In this document: piece after piece, positions 31,740-45,382 of the stretch
How the letters are laid out: each line of letters begins with the position of its first letter
How positions within the stretch are numbered: the stretch's first letter is position 1
Origin: Solea solea
Taxonomy: Eukaryota > Chordata > Actinopteri > Pleuronectiformes > Soleidae
Assembly: GCF_958295425.1 (NCBI RefSeq)
Contig: NC_081149.1
Coordinates: 4,927,194 to 4,991,193, forward strand
Length of the DNA: 64,000 nucleotides
Reading direction: 5' to 3'
Position numbers and translations under genes: made by a program
The notes under the pieces: generated by a model
What the model saw: only the letters and a program-made list of their open reading frames with translations
Database searches by the model: none
What the model was told of the DNA's origin: nothing

Positions 31740-34390
31740 TGTCCTCGACAAGAACACGCCCACCGCAGTTTCAACCAGCTCAAATATGGTGTCATGAACT
31801 CAGCAGCCACTAGGTGTCACCGTTTCATATGTTTATATTTTTGTAACAAAATAAAAGCCTTGAAGCGTAAAAAACCTTATGAAACAAAAATAATAGAGAT
31901 TTAACGATTCATTTGTATGAACGTATAAGTACTATTTTAAAATAAATGTGTTTTATTTTTTGTAACTTTAAAAAAACAACTCGTTTTTATATTGATTTTG
32001 ACTTTGGCTATTTTATTCATTTATTTTAATAGCTAATATAATATTTATTAATATTTATTGCAACAAATTTTTTATTGATATTTTTGAATTGTTTTTTAAC
32101 TTATTTGATTATTGTAAATATTTAATTTATTTTTATTATGATGATTTTTTTCTGTATGGATTTGGACTTTTGTTTTTTTAGAATGACTCATTAACATGTT
32201 GACATTATGTTGATATTTTCATTTTTCTAGTCCAATTGATTTGTGCAATACATCAACGGGATCAAAATAAAAATGCAATTTTCCTTTTTGTTATGTATAT
32301 TTGTACTCTTTAGTACTTTTAATGACTATCATCTTTGAAAAATAAATCACACACAATTCAAGCTCTTTTACCTCTTTATTTACTCCATTTCATTCATAAT
32401 AAAAAAAACAAAGCACATCTTTTAAATTCAGGCGGCAACATTTTTGTTTCATTGAACAGAATGATGGAAAACAGAGAGAAGATGAACATCTTTTAGCTGC
32501 AGTGGCTTTCATTCATGTCTTTTTTCAGCAGTCATTTATTCTTCTGATATGTTTAAATATAAAAATGTACCCATGCACCACTAAAAACCTTTCACCTTCG
32601 AGAACAGAGAAAAACATTCAACGGACGTTTAAAACAAAACAAAAAAATTGTTTATTGTGATTTTTGTTTTGTCAGCTCTTGTGTTGCAAATGTAAAGTGC
32701 TTTTAAAATGATCGAAATATTCAAATCTTCTCTGTGTGTGGAATTAGTTTTTGTATCAAATTATTATCAAACAACACTTTTTGAATCGAGCAAAAATAAA
32801 AATGAAACCACAAAATCAAAATATCGCTTTAATCATTCAAAATGATTGCATTTTACAATTTGTCGCTATTTTTATTTTGTGTATTCTAATGTAATATTCG
32901 ACACAAATCTGAATTCCATACTTCCATGTGCGTTAAAAGTCCATGTAAAGCAAACGCAGGAGTTTCTCCTCTTCTCATTTTACATTATTATTATTATTAT
33001 AATAATTATTATTTTAGACCGCTTCCTTGGTCTAAAAATGTGGCTCAGCGACGCAGTGGATTCATTATTGTCATAACTCAACCCTGAGCGATTTTTAATC
33101 AGCAGTTTATTTATTCATCTTTCTGTGTCTACACCGCGATGTTAAAAACAAAGACTAAAGAAACAAAAGTCAGCACAAACAGGGTTTGTGTACAGTACGT
33201 CATTAAACTGACACCAAAATCATTCAAATTTGGCAAAGTGGTTATTAGCACATTTTTCTGTGTTGAAGGAGAAACTCTTCGTTCAAGAACTTTACAGGAA
33301 CTTTAACATCCAGGTTAAAGTCGATACGGCGATTGTAGCACGGTGACTAGCTTCTTCTCTCAGCTGCGTGTCATGCAAGTGATATCAGGCCATGCGGAAA
33401 ACACGGGTATGGCGACATTTCCCTTTGCATGCATGCAACAGTGTGGATGTAGTAAAAACAAAAAAAATGTCCCATACCAAGCTTTAGTAAACCTCACCCT
33501 CGAGTGGCTTCAGTGTCATTATCAAAACTTCAGAACTACACATAATTCCTGCTAATCTGTGTGGTTTTGCGTTTCCAACCGCACCTCAAAGTTAAGGAAA
33601 ATGTATTTAAAAGAAATCAGGCTGATGACATGCGGAGGAGTCTTATAGGAAAGTGCACTACAACTTCAGTCCAGTAGGTGGCATTAAAAAAGAAGTTGAA
33701 GCGCCAAACAAGCACGACATCATGAAAGTGTTAACAGTCGGCTTAAACAGCTGGAAAATGTGTTCTTCAGCACAGTCCCGCCCCTCTAAAGTCCTGGGTT
33801 GCACATGTGGAGGTCTGTGGGATCCAGGTCCCTTCAAGCACAAATATTATCAAGGACACCTCAGTAAGGCTGGTGGCCAGAATTCACATTAATTAATTGA
33901 TTAATTATCGCAATACGATCGCATTATAACCCATTTAAAGAAAGGGGTCGACAGCATTTTTGACACTTCATGTGGAGATTGTGCAGAATATCTGGCTAAC
34001 GGCACAGTTCACTGGTTCCTTCAACTTTCAGTCAGGAGCAAAAAAAAAATGAACAGGAATGAACATGACATTTATCACGATTTGGAAAATGTATGCGGTG
34101 ATAGGCTTGGTCCTCAGTGAGTCCCTCAGTGTCCAGGTTTGAAGTTTAAGGTATATTAAGTGACGAAACATGATTGTTTTAAAAAATATATGCAAACTGA
34201 TAAAACCTACATTCATAATTTACTTAAATTTTACCCCCTAAATAAACTAAAATTTACCCCCTAAATAAACTACATTTTTAAAATAAAATTGTTTTGAGTA
34301 CGTGTTTTGGTGTGAGGCAGCTGCGAGGCAGCTGAAAAGAAATGTGTCCTGTATGCATCTGGGAAACATGCAGCGTCGCACGAGCAGCCT
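31740..34390. other. AT-rich intergenic region between rpl3 and slc25a39
   Basis: No exon recognised. Very AT-rich at 31900-33000, with an ATTATTATTATTATAATAAT palindrome near 32990. The 3' UTR of slc25a39 should occupy the right part; tandem AATAAATAAA on the - strand at 33106-33115 is one polyadenylation candidate. A 26-bp tandem doublet (AAATTTACCCCCTAAATAAA) lies at 34225-34275. Confidence 0.5.
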
Positions 34391-35671
34391 TCAGGGTGCC
34401 GGGCGCTCTCGATTCATGTTCCACTCCTGGAAGAAACTCTTCCCAAACTCATATGTGCTGATCATGATCGCACAGGCTGGCGCCACCCTGATCACCCTGG
34501 GCAAGAGACCTGAGGGGAATGACAAACTTCTTTACCTCTGAACAAGCTTCATGAAAAAACTCAGCGTTCCATAAAACGTGTTTGTACCTGCGAACAGGCC
34601 TCTGTAGCCCAACTCTGCCCGGATCTTCTTCATCGTGCGCCACGTGGACAACGCTGTGGTATTCTTTGAGAAAACTAGGACAAAAAAAACAGGCGGTAAA
34701 GGCATAAGATTTTTATCTGCGTCACGTTTTATCTGCGTGACATTTTCTCCACATCAAACGAACGTGAGCACACAGACCTTCCCGTATGTCCACGTCTCCC
34801 AGCTGGATCTGTCTCCGAGTCTTCACCACGTCAAACGGCATCGTCAGGAAGGCGGCAATCTGAATGCCGGGACAGACACAATCGGTTACGTCGAGTTCAC
34901 AACAGGACGACTTTTAAAGGCCACTAAAATGACCGGGGTTCCTACAGCTTTTGGTTGACATCAAAGTCAAGGGCTTTCCAGGACCAGTTCCCCTTAAATT
35001 TCAAGGACAAGAATGCGAATTGACAGTATCTGGTACCTGGTACTGGGTTCCTGCTCTGAAGAGATTCAGCTAAGCCGATACTAAAATGTGACATCAACAG
35101 ACTGCCGGCCGACACAAGAATCAAAGCCTACAATGTCCAACTGTAGATCAGAATTCTACTTATAGTTCCAAAATCTACTCAAAGTTCCAAAATCTACTCA
35201 AAAATCTACTTATAATTCCAAAATCTACTTATAATTCCAAATCCCTCTGATTGATCAGAGAGTGTCGTCACTGAAGAGTCATGAGCGTGACGTCTGACAA
35301 CTGTAGATCAACTAAAGTTAATAAGATTTAAAAATGCCGAAAGCATTAATGTTAATCTCCAACAGTTAAGTTTAAGTAAAATGTCAATATTTAACAGAGG
35401 AGTCTGGTGTATTTTGAGACAGCACTGCTGAAAGGCCACGTTCAGTGGTATTTCAGTTCACTGATTCTAATGATTCAGTTACACCCAAAACAACTGCTTT
35501 ACAAGTCACTAAATCAAAAACCAAAACCATGTCACTGCATTTTCACGCAGCCATGCTATGATGACGTTGATGAGGAACTAAAGTAATGGAAAACCAGACC
35601 AAACTGCGTCAAGCCGGGCTGTATCATGGAAAAGTGCCACATGGTTTGTGCAGGTTTGTGCAGGTTTGTGC

Positions 35672-35706
<35 letters not shown>

Positions 35707-38700
35707 AATGGTGTGTGAACACTGTTGTACTCACAGATCCAGAAATGGCTCCTGCCAAGAAGCTGATGCTGAAGGAGGCCTGAGGTTCCCCTGTCCGTTC
35801 ACATAAATGAGCCTTCACCAGTTCATAGTTAAACCAGTAAACAGCTGCGGGGGAAACACGTGCACACACAGAGAAAGACAAACACGTCAGGTTCTCAGGA
35901 ACACACGGCAAGTGCAGCGTGTCGTGTGGTGCTGCTCTCACCAGAGAAGGGAACATCTCGGAGCGTGGTGGCAGACCAGCCTCTCCACAGACACCGAGGG
36001 CCGTCCTGGGCCAGAGCGGAGCGCAGCGCCATCCGCAGCTCACTGTAGGACAAACGCCGCGACTGCATCTTAGTCCTGATCAACTCCAGAGGACAGACCA
36101 CCGTCGCTACTGTCACTACACACACACACACACACACACACAGGAGAATCATGGATTACTTCAGCTGTCAGGGAACAAATATAACATGAACACACAAAGA
36201 ATGTGAATTTTCAAGCAAAAACTGAAATTAATAAACCATTTAAACAAATTTAAAATAATTATTATTGTGTCTCTTAGTGTTCTTCCTGATCTCTGTTCAC
36301 TTAATTATCGGATTTATCAGATTATTTTGGTGTTAATATCATTCGCTTTAAGGGCCCATAGACATTAGTTTGTCACCCTGAAGTCTTGTAAATACTGTAC
36401 ACTCTCCATTTTGTCCTTTATGTTGCTAGTCCTGGTGTATTATGTACTACAGCGTTCCGAGTGGTTGTGGCGGGTTCTAAGTGGACGGAGACGTTTTCCT
36501 GAAACTATGCCGCGTTTACCGTGGGGGAACTTTGAGGAAAAAGGCAAAGAAAAAAAAGATGGTTTACACTACGTGCTGTTTCCCTGTGGACGTGGCCTTA
36601 CAACAGTTTTTTTTTTTTTTTTTTAAATAATAAACACAGCAGTAATCCAGGAAATAAACGTAGTGTGACCATCTTTGTGCTCTTACGTCTTGCCGTAGCA
36701 CCGGCGAGGAGAGGGGTGTGGCTGCCCTGGAGACCCAGACCGGACGTCAGGAGGTCTTTCAGCTGATCGTAGCAGGTGAAGTAGACGACAGTGGCAGGTA
36801 CGGCCATCACACTGTGCACGCGCACACACACACACACACACACACACAAGAACATGTCAGAAAAGCTTAAATATCCACACCTTAAAACCAACCCCAGTGC
36901 ATACCAGTCATATCCATGACATGGAAAACAATGTAAAGTGCTCACAGGGTTGGTGGTAGCCCGCTCCACAGAGACGCGAGTCCTTCATGTCGAATGATTT
37001 TCACAAAAGCATCCTGAGGAACAAAAACAAACAGTACATTTTCAGTTTATTCACGATTCATTTTACTTTATTTTTTTTCTCCCAGAACTCACCAGTGTCC
37101 CACTGAAATGCGTTGGCGTGTTGTACCACCTGGTGCAGCTGGTCGCGTTCTGACTGACGTAGATGTGATTCAAGAGTCTGTTACGGTGAACGAAACACTT
37201 CCCTGTGTGAGACACACATGACAAACACAGACCATGAGGAAAGACAACAACAACAACAACAAAAAAAACGTCAGTCACAGGCTTGGAGTTGCTGTCCGTC
37301 CGTCTGGAACTCGCTCCTCAAAGTTTTCCCTGTCGACATCCGACAAAATAATTGCAAGTATATTAACATTTATAATCTGACAAATGTTAGATACTAGATC
37401 ATTATTTTTATCGGATGTGGTTCCAGTTGGTGATTCAGATTAAACGTTTGATTTGTGAGCGTCAGGAGGCTTTCAGGGGCTCACATATTTACAGTTGTGG
37501 AAAAACAGCTGTGAGTTTAAAAACTTCAAAGCTGTGTTTTAACATGGGAGTCAATGGGAGGTTTGACTAGAACTCTCTGAGCTTTTAGGTCGTATGAAAA
37601 TGGAAACAACACAGGTTTAGACAACAACCACAGCAACGTTTTTATGTAAAAATGATCCGTGTAGGTTGGAAATTGTGGGCAGGAGAAGAGAGACCTCAGC
37701 TGATGTTAAGAGACCTCAGCTGATGCAATATGCACTCATAAAATCTGAAAACATAAAAAAACATAAAAAAGTATGATTGTTTAAAAACCGTAATAGATAT
37801 CGAACTTAAATTTAGGAAAAGAAAAGTGTCAAGACTTGTGACCCGTTTAAAGCTTCAACCACGTCTCTATGTTAAAGTATGACGACACTGTGAGGCTCCA
37901 AAGTGGGCTGGGTTTTTGGTGGAAATTATTCACAGTTTTTTTGCGATTGTTGTCGCCATGGTTACTTGAAACGCTGAGTAAAGGCACACCATTCCTGATG
38001 AAACCACACGTTTTGATATAGAATGTGTGTGGGTATTCATGCATAACGTCTAAAGACATTCCAGAAAGTGTGGGGTCCCTTCCTGAAAACATTCCAGACC
38101 CTGTAGAGACTTGACCTGACCCTTGGGTCCAGCTTTACTACGCTTCACAACGTCTTACTCGCTCCTTGCTGCCTGTTTTTCAATCTCAACTAAAAACCAA
38201 TTTCTTCTTCTCCTTGGCGTTCACCTGACCATGTATATAAGAGCTGGCAGTGTTAATGTTTTACATGTTTATGTATATTGTTTATTGACTTTGTTTTTTG
38301 TTTTTTTTATCGATTTTACATTACGTTTTTATTGTTTTATGTACAGCACTTTGGTCAACTCGGATATAATGTATATATGGATATAAAGCCGCACATAGGA
38401 CTTTTCTCTGGACTCATGAAAAGTGTTTGTGCTTCTCAAAGAGTCAAGAGTGACCACACACTGTAAATCAGGGGTCTCAAACTGGTGGCCCGGGGGCCAC
38501 ATGTGGCCCTCCAATCGATTTCATAGATTAATTTTGCATCATAAATATGTTTTTTTTATTGTTGAATATTAAAATTATATCCAATCCAATCCAACTTTAT
38601 TTGTAAAGCAAACACAGTGGACCAAAGTGTTGTACAGAATAATGGATAAAAGACAGAAAAGCTCACATGAGGCAAGAGTACATTTAAAAAAGTAAATAAT

Positions 38701-39673
38701 ACGGAATATTGATATGTAATTCTGAGCTCATAACGTCCACCGCAACTGTTGCTTTTCCCAAAAAAGTTGGCCTTTTTTTTTTTTTTTACTTGACTGACCA
38801 GATGAGACAGTCAGTGGCCCACAGGTCATTTGAGTTTGAGACCACTGCTGTAAATGCAAAATAAAATACGGAAATAAAACATGATTTGTGTTACATGCAC
38901 GTCAGATATACTCACATTTGGACGGATGGACGGCGCAGGGTGAGGGAGCAGAGGCACCGGCTACAGCTGTGAAACAACGCCATAGGAAGAAGAAGCCGTC
39001 ACAAGAGGCAACAAAAAAAAATAGGTTTAGGATTAAAATGACATCTGCACACAAACGTGGCAGCGAAAATAGTGAAATTATTTCAATCTCTACCTTGGTG
39101 GGACAACGTTTGTTGAGTCTGCAGACGAACCTTCACGACGTCCAGAGGTAAGACTGCGGACAAGAGCACGGACGTGAGACGAGTCCAAAACAAACTCAAA
39201 CTATTTTAACTTTTAAAGTTAAGATGAAATGAACTGTTTTAAAGGTCGTCGCATTGATAATCATCATATCCATTTTAGGGCTGCAAAGATTATTCACTAT
39301 TTTGATCATGGATTCCTAGGTTTGAGTGTTTAATAATTAAGGAATTCATTGAAGCAAGTTTCTGTGATTTTTCAACTTCTTAAAATGTGAATATTTTCTG
39401 GTTTCTTTGCTCCATGTGACAAAGAAATCATTGAAGACTGAATCATTTTGGTTTTGTGGTCAAAACGACACATTTTGAGGTTTGAAAATTTACATTTTTG
39501 GACCCAGCGATTACTCGGTTACCACAAGAGTTGCAGCTTCAGAATGAATGAAGAGGCTTTCGAAACTCACCACATAAAGATGCGAGGACCGCCCCGGTGC
39601 CAGAGGCCAGCATCTGCTGCACCATGGAGATCGCAACTCCGGACCTGCCGGCAACCTTCTGCTCCGCCGCCAT
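34391..39673 (-). CDS. slc25a39: Mitochondrial glutathione carrier, SLC25A39 type
   Basis: Eleven coding exons on the - strand: 39571-39673 (ATG), 39094-39153, 38916-38966, 37093-37202, 36946-37013, 36687-36811, 35942-36115, 35735-35844, 34778-34859, 34588-34674 and 34391-34509 (TGA). They total 1089 nt, or 362 residues (human 359), with all phases compatible. It is a six-helix inner-membrane carrier with three repeats marked by PLDVVK (residues 37-42), PLELIR and PFDVVK. Diagnostic stretches are [25 protein letters not shown] and [19 protein letters not shown]25A39 imports glutathione into mitochondria. The choice of A39 over A40 rests on YWFNYELVK and on lying next to grn, although [10 protein letters not shown] is A40-like. 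Oddity: in the matrix Fe-S loop (residues 73-94), Cys78 and Cys88 are Arg and Ser. The acceptor of the tenth coding exon uses the upstream CCTAG, because only that keeps frame. Confidence 0.92.
34935..35012 (-). repeat. Dispersed CAAGGACTTTC-family fragment
   Basis: GGTTCCTACAGCTTTTGGTT, AAGGGCTTTCCAGGACCAGT and AAATTTCAAGGACA match the tandem units at 18501-18663. Lies in the intron between 34859 and 35735. Confidence 0.6.
35153..35242 (+). repeat. Short tandem repeat, about 21 bp, four units
   Basis: Unit TTCCAAAATCTACTYATAA, alternating with CTACTCAAAG variants, inside an slc25a39 intron. Confidence 0.8.
37855..37998 (-). repeat. Dispersed repeat R3, copy 1
   Basis: CCACGTCTCTATGTTAAAGT followed by ATGACGACACTGTGAGGCTC and CAAAG recurs at 58020-58130 in grn intron 13. 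It lies in an slc25a39 intron. No coding potential seen. Confidence 0.65.
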
Positions 39674-39959
39674 CCTGCCCACCTGTGTCACACCGGGAGG
39701 AAGAGCAGACGTGATCAGACTGTGAACACTGCTGCTTCTGTCCTTTAATACAGCGTTATAAAAAACGAAAAAACACAACACAACACAACACAACAGGTTC
39801 AACAGCATTACACCAGGTTTGAGGCTGACTCAGATTTCAGCAAAGCAGTCGACTCACGACAGCTCCAGATCAACTCTGTGCATTAGTTTCATTGCTGACA
39901 CGTAACAAAGCACATTTTAATGTAGTCGTATATTTAAACTGAGGTTGAACTGGTCACTG

Positions 39960-40830
39960 TCCTATTTATTAAATGGGTCAACTTGGTCGAAAACCAAGGT
40001 CAAAACAAAGTTAAATGGGTAAAAAAAACATTATAACGGGTAAACGTCAAGTTGTAACCCTAAAAGTTGGAGCAGACACACAGCGTGCGTGTAAGTCACA
40101 CTCACAGTGAGTGGGTGAGTTGGGTGGGGCTGTTGTAATAAAGCAATGAAAACGGATAATTGCTTATCTATGAGCTGCATGTTTTTGACAGCTCAGTCAC
40201 TCCTACATGACAGAGTGAGTGGCAGCAGGTTATCAAATGTCGTCACTGAGTTCTGCCTTATTTAAAAAAGAACAGGTGACTAATATATAATTATGAAACG
40301 TTTCCATGTACTCAACTCCCACCCTGGTGTTTGCCCGGTCTCGAAACTCATTTAAAAACCCAAGGTTAAAATGGTCAAAACTCCCGTATAAACTGAATAC
40401 AAATACTGCTTAAAACAAATAGGCCAAATACCCATGAACATCCAGGTTGAATGGATGAAAAAAAACACTCCTAAATTGGTTTAACTGGTCAAAAATCGGT
40501 TTAAACCCATGAAGAATTTAGAATTTAGATATGTTAAAAGAATTTAATATATAATAAATACTTACATAAAGCCAGGATGAATGGGTTATAATTATAATAA
40601 TTTGTTAAAATGGTCAAAAAACTTTTTAAACTTGGGTTAAAATACATTTTAACAGGGTTAAACACACCATTCAAATAGGTTAAACTGGACAAAAACCTAT
40701 TGTAAAACCGGACAAAGAAATTGTACACACCCTGGTTGAACTGGCCAATAACCCATTTAAATGGGATAAACTGGTCAAATTATTGAAACCCAGGTTAAAC
40801 TGGTCAAAAAAACAGAATTAAAATAAATTC
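39960..40830 (+). repeat. Degenerate GGTTAAACTGGTCAAAAA repeat field
   Basis: Roughly 870 bp in which AACTGGTCAAAAA, AACCCATTTAAA and AGGTTAAA motifs recur every 40-60 bp with strong divergence. It looks like an old minisatellite in slc25a39 intron 1. Confidence 0.65.
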
Positions 40831-41321
40831 ATATCAATCCAGATTTAACCACCCATCACAAAAAAACCTCTGATTGATGCGTCAAAAACTGTAGACAGGG
40901 AGTCACTAACATAAGCACAAACTGTAACCCGTGGGCTGAGGTAACACAGACAAATACATACAACAATTGTGCAATGTGGAAAAATAACATTAAACATCCT
41001 AAATGACACTTCTAACCCCAAGCATGTACAAACACAGCCTCAGGAATCTGAACCAATTATTACACACACAACCAGTATGTAATAAACTCATCTGATGATC
41101 TTCTGCTTCTGTTTAACTGGTTCTTATTCACACATTGCAACACTTATATTACATTATATTATATTATATTATATTAAATTATACTGTATCTACATCAGTA
41201 TCTTGATCATTTCTGAGATTATCCTTAAAAGTTAATTATCACCCCTCTGGGCTTATTTTTCAATGATTAAAAGAAGCTTTCTGATTTTTCAGCATTTTAA
41301 ATATTTTTAAATATATTCTCT

Positions 41322-41324
<3 letters not shown>

Positions 41325-41370
<46 letters not shown>

Positions 41371-41396
41371 CTATATACATATATATGTGTGTATAC

Positions 41397-41447
<51 letters not shown>
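41325..41447. repeat. (TA)n / (CA)n compound microsatellite
   Basis: A (TA)20 run, then (ATAC)-type bridges, a (CA)n run and a second (TA)n run. Highly self-complementary. Confidence 0.92.
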
Positions 41448-41818
41448 AAACGCATTTGAAGTATTTATCAGTATCAGTTTGCTCTCCCGATATACAGTAT
41501 CGGGCATATCGCACTTCAAGCAATAACAGTCTAGAAACTATGAAACACAATAAACAGCTAAATTAATTAAATGTAAGGCAAATAAATGTGTGCGTAGCGT
41601 TAGCGTTGTGCTAAATTTGGCAGAAACATAAAAAATTTAAATTGAGAATGAAGGAGAAGAGAGAGAACATGCTGAATTTGACAAGACAAGAGAGTCAAAC
41701 CTGACAGTGCAGCTTAGCCGGATTAGCTTCAGTTAGCATCTCATGGTAGCGTTTGTTCATGTTGTTCTTTTTTCAAATAAAAACAGCTAGCGAGCGTTTT
41801 TTCCTCACCTCTGCTTCT

Positions 41819-41950
41819 TCAGCAGCTGTCGGGGACGTGGAAGTCCTGTGTTTCTGTCGCAACGAGCATCGCGCTCCTGCCGCTTTTAAGAGCTAATATT
41901 TAGCTCCAAGGCAGCTCCACACGCCAACGACCCCCCGTAAACATGTTTGT
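41819..41950 (-). other. slc25a39: Probable non-coding first exon and promoter of slc25a39
   Basis: A strong - strand donor GCAGAG|GTGAGG ends at 41819. Upstream is a CpG-richer stretch (41820-42020) containing GGTCGTTGGCG and a TTTAAAAG-like element, unlike the surrounding AT-rich DNA. The coding exon at 39571-39673 has a CACAG acceptor 9 nt before its ATG, which requires a separate 5' exon. The transcription start is inferred. Confidence 0.6.
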
Positions 41951-42272
41951 TATGACCCGAGGTAAAGGGACGAAGGTCTGCTGCTCTGACGTACAGCCGC
42001 CGCTAGGGGGCACTGCCGGCCTCCATGTTGGAGTATGGACCAAGAGGAGAGGCCAAGGAGAGGAATCTACAATCCTGTATAAAGTATCTAAATGGGAATA
42101 ATTGAGTAAAAGTACTGAAGTTACTTTTTTATAATATTACTTAAGTAAAAGTCCTTAAAGTATATGACGTTAACTGTACTTGAGTATCAAAAGTAGGGCT
42201 GAAACAATTATTATTATTGTTATTATTATTATTATTATTATCATTATTATCACTATCATTATTATTATTATT

Positions 42273-42990
42273 AGAATAGAATAGAATAGAATAGAATAGA
42301 ATAGAATAAGTCTTTATTGTCCACCAGGGTGGAAAATTTTCTTTGGCTCACCAGCACAGTAAACAGACGACAGTAAGGTAAAAACATTGTCATACATAAA
42401 AAACATATAATAGACACAATAAAAACAGAGATAAGATACAGTGTAAATAGGAACAAAAGTAGAGGTAAAATAAGGTCTAATAAGCTAAATAAAGCACAAA
42501 GGTAAAGCAGTTCAGGTCATAATGTGAATTGATCACTTTGTCAAGTTCAAGATGGCAATAGCATTTTTTAAAAGGACCTTTGGCCTCTGGGAGCTCTGTA
42601 GCACCTCCTAGACTTCAGAAGCTCAAACTGACAGGACAGAGGGTGAGAGCCATCTGCCAGGATTCTGCGGGCTTTCCTCCTTGTCCTTTCAGTGTAAGTG
42701 TTGGTCAGAGGCTTCTGTGGGTTTCTCACAATTTTACCAGCCATTTTTACAATTCTATTTAGCTTGAACTTACACTTAACACTCAAATAACCAAACCAAG
42801 CACAGAGATGAAATGTTAAAACACTCTCAATATGTGCAGTATAAACAAGCTCTTAAATCCGGACAGACTCCAAGGCAACTTAATCTTCTAAGCAGACTGA
42901 GTAGCTGTGAGCATTTCTTGAAGATAAAATCTGTATTTTCAGAGAAGCTAAAATGACTGTCAAGGACTGTGCCTATATTATTATGAATAT
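42273..42990 (-). mobile_element. LINE ORF2 C-terminal fragment with (TTCTA)n tail
   Basis: On the - strand the frame includes KMAGKIVRNPQKPLTNTYTE, RKARRILADGSHPL and FELLKSRRCYRAPRGQRSF, the C-terminal signature of a fish non-LTR retrotransposon. It is followed by ACAATAAAGACTTATTC and a pentamer tail (GAATA on the + strand, seven units). Strongly 5'-truncated and inactive. Confidence 0.8.
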
Positions 42991-43462
42991 ACAATTATCG
43001 ATTATTAAATGAACCGTCAACTATTTTGATAATTGATTAATCGGTCTGAGTGTTCTAAGGAATCAAAGCAAGTTTTCAGATTTTTCAGCTTTTTAAATGT
43101 GAATAATTTCTGGTTTCATTGCTCCATATAACAAAGAAATCATTCAAACGGAATAATTTTGGTTTTTTTGACAAGACAACAAGACGACAAATTTGAGAAC
43201 GTCATCCTTTCCAGGTTTCCTGGCTCTGCTTGTCTATATGTGTCTGTGAGCAAAGACACTGAACCCTATGTTCCAGTGTGTGAATGGGTGAAAACTGTAG
43301 TGTAAAGCAGCTCAAAGATAATCAGAGAAAGACAAGTAAAAGTACAGATGGGCGAATTTTTTACTTAAGTACAGTAACATATTTGTACTTTGTTACATTA
43401 TAGCACTGGGTATCTAAACCAACATTAAGAAAACAAATAAATGAACATGAAAAAGTAGTCAC

Positions 43463-43499
<37 letters not shown>

Positions 43500-44083
43500 A
43501 ATAATAATAACTGCACACAATTATTTCAATCAGCCCAGTTTTTTGTCAAATACAGTTGTCGTAAAAAACTCCCTTCTCTTTCAGATTCAGTTCCTCCAAA
43601 TTCTAAAAGATTCATTATGCTGCATTCCATGTACTTGGGAACTTGGAGGTTCCTGTGTTCCAGTTGAGAAGTTGGAGAAAACATGGAACGCAAACATATC
43701 TCAGGCTAGCCATCGTTAGCACTACCAGTCAATAACAACACAGCCTTCATTTTGCAATCCCGGCTTTCAGCAGTGATTTCGCTTAATACACCAGACTCCT
43801 CTGTTAAATATTGAGATTTTAGACATTTCCTTTGCTAAATGTTGAAGGTTAATGCATTCAGGATTTTTTAACTTTTTAACTGATCTAAAGTTAGGCTCAT
43901 GACAGTCTGAGCAGCTCAGTTCGCTTGGAACCTCGCCAGAGCTGGTACTAAAACGTACAAGGTACCAGGAACTATCTCAAATTGAGAAGCAAAAACAAAA
44001 TGAGAAGAGCCAAATCATGCTGGAACTGTATTGTGGAAACGTGTCATACAGAGGTTGGAAATAAGAATTTTTAGAGGGCGTTC

Positions 44084-44200
44084 TTGAAAAGAGAAACGTT
44101 TAAATGGAAGGCAGCATTATTTACCTGTGTACCTCGGGGCTCTGTTTTAGGTCCCATCCTGTTTGCCTTGTACTTGCTGCATCTGGGATCAACATCTCAA
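44084..44200 (+). mobile_element. Reverse-transcriptase fragment of a LINE
   Basis: The frame contains VPRGSVLGPILFALYLL, the conserved RT motif normally seen as PQGSVLGP. The fragment lacks the YADD catalytic motif. Confidence 0.75.
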
Positions 44201-45382
44201 AATGTTGATTTTGAAATGTTGCAATGTTGTTATTATGTAAGAAATAGGAGACTGTCTCTAGCCCTGGCTGGACCATTTATTGACAGTAGGAACATGGATG
44301 ACTCGAGTGGCATTTGCTATGAGACAGGAAGTGAAGCTCAGCTTCCTTGAAAATGTCAAAGTATGGTGTTGTGTTTACATTTCAATACCAAACATGCACT
44401 AGAACACGACTGTTAGCTAGTTCGTTCAGAATCAGCTTTGTGATTTCCGTATTCCCGTAGCAGCCTCCGCATTAAGATTGTCCACATTGTGGACACCACT
44501 TCCACAGAAGCTCAGCGTCCATGGGAGTCTCTTGGAGCAGTGGGCAAGGCATGGATGCTGGGCTTCTGCATGATGATGAGTCAGGTTTTGAGTGACAGCG
44601 TTGCAGAAACAAACACAACAGCAGAGCCTTTTCTGCCTCCATCCTGTGTGGATTTTGTGATGAAGTGTGTCGACATACAGCCACTCATGGTATGTTCTTT
44701 ACTCGGTGATATAGAACATTTTCATTTGTATAATAAAAACACTCTTACAGCATTTATAGTTTTACATAATTATCGCGTTTCCTTGTTCTCGTTGTTCATT
44801 TGCAGACTTTATGTGAGACTTTATATATAAATAACTACGCCTGAAATGAGCGCCAGCTGTTTCAAACACAACCTCAACTGTCACTGGAAGACTCTAAATG
44901 TCCTTCACCTAAACGAGGAGAAAACAGGCCTCTGGCCCTAAAAATCCAATAAAAATAAACTCTATATTTGCAAGTGATGATTCGCCTTTAATTTATTAAT
45001 TCTGTCTCATTGTATACCCAGAAAGCTGGTGCTTGTAAAAAGAATAATTTATGAAATAGAACATGTACAACCTGGGCATATCATGTACACAGTAGACTAT
45101 ATATATAAAGGCTTTTACACATAGAACTAGTTACTGATTGTGCTGATACTGCACATGTATGTCAATTAAAAACCTTAAACGTTTTTCAGTTTATTGCTCT
45201 GTTTTTCTATATTTTATGTTGGGGGAGGTTTAGCTACTCATGATGGTTATATATCATTTTATTTTCGTTTGTGGTGTCAGGATAAACTAAGATTGTATTT
45301 ATTTATTTATTAACTTATTTAGAAAAGAAAAGAAATCCCCTGGATTTTAACTCTCCACACTTTTCCAATTCCAATATGTTTT

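Noticed and set aside
34621..34680. AAAG|AATACC as acceptor of the tenth coding exon of slc25a39
   Set aside because: Gives the wrong phase after 34778-34859; the CCTAG acceptor 11 nt upstream restores the carrier frame.
44489..44830. 113-residue frame between slc25a39 and grn
   Set aside because: No homology recognised, AT-rich second half, and the region carries LINE debris.
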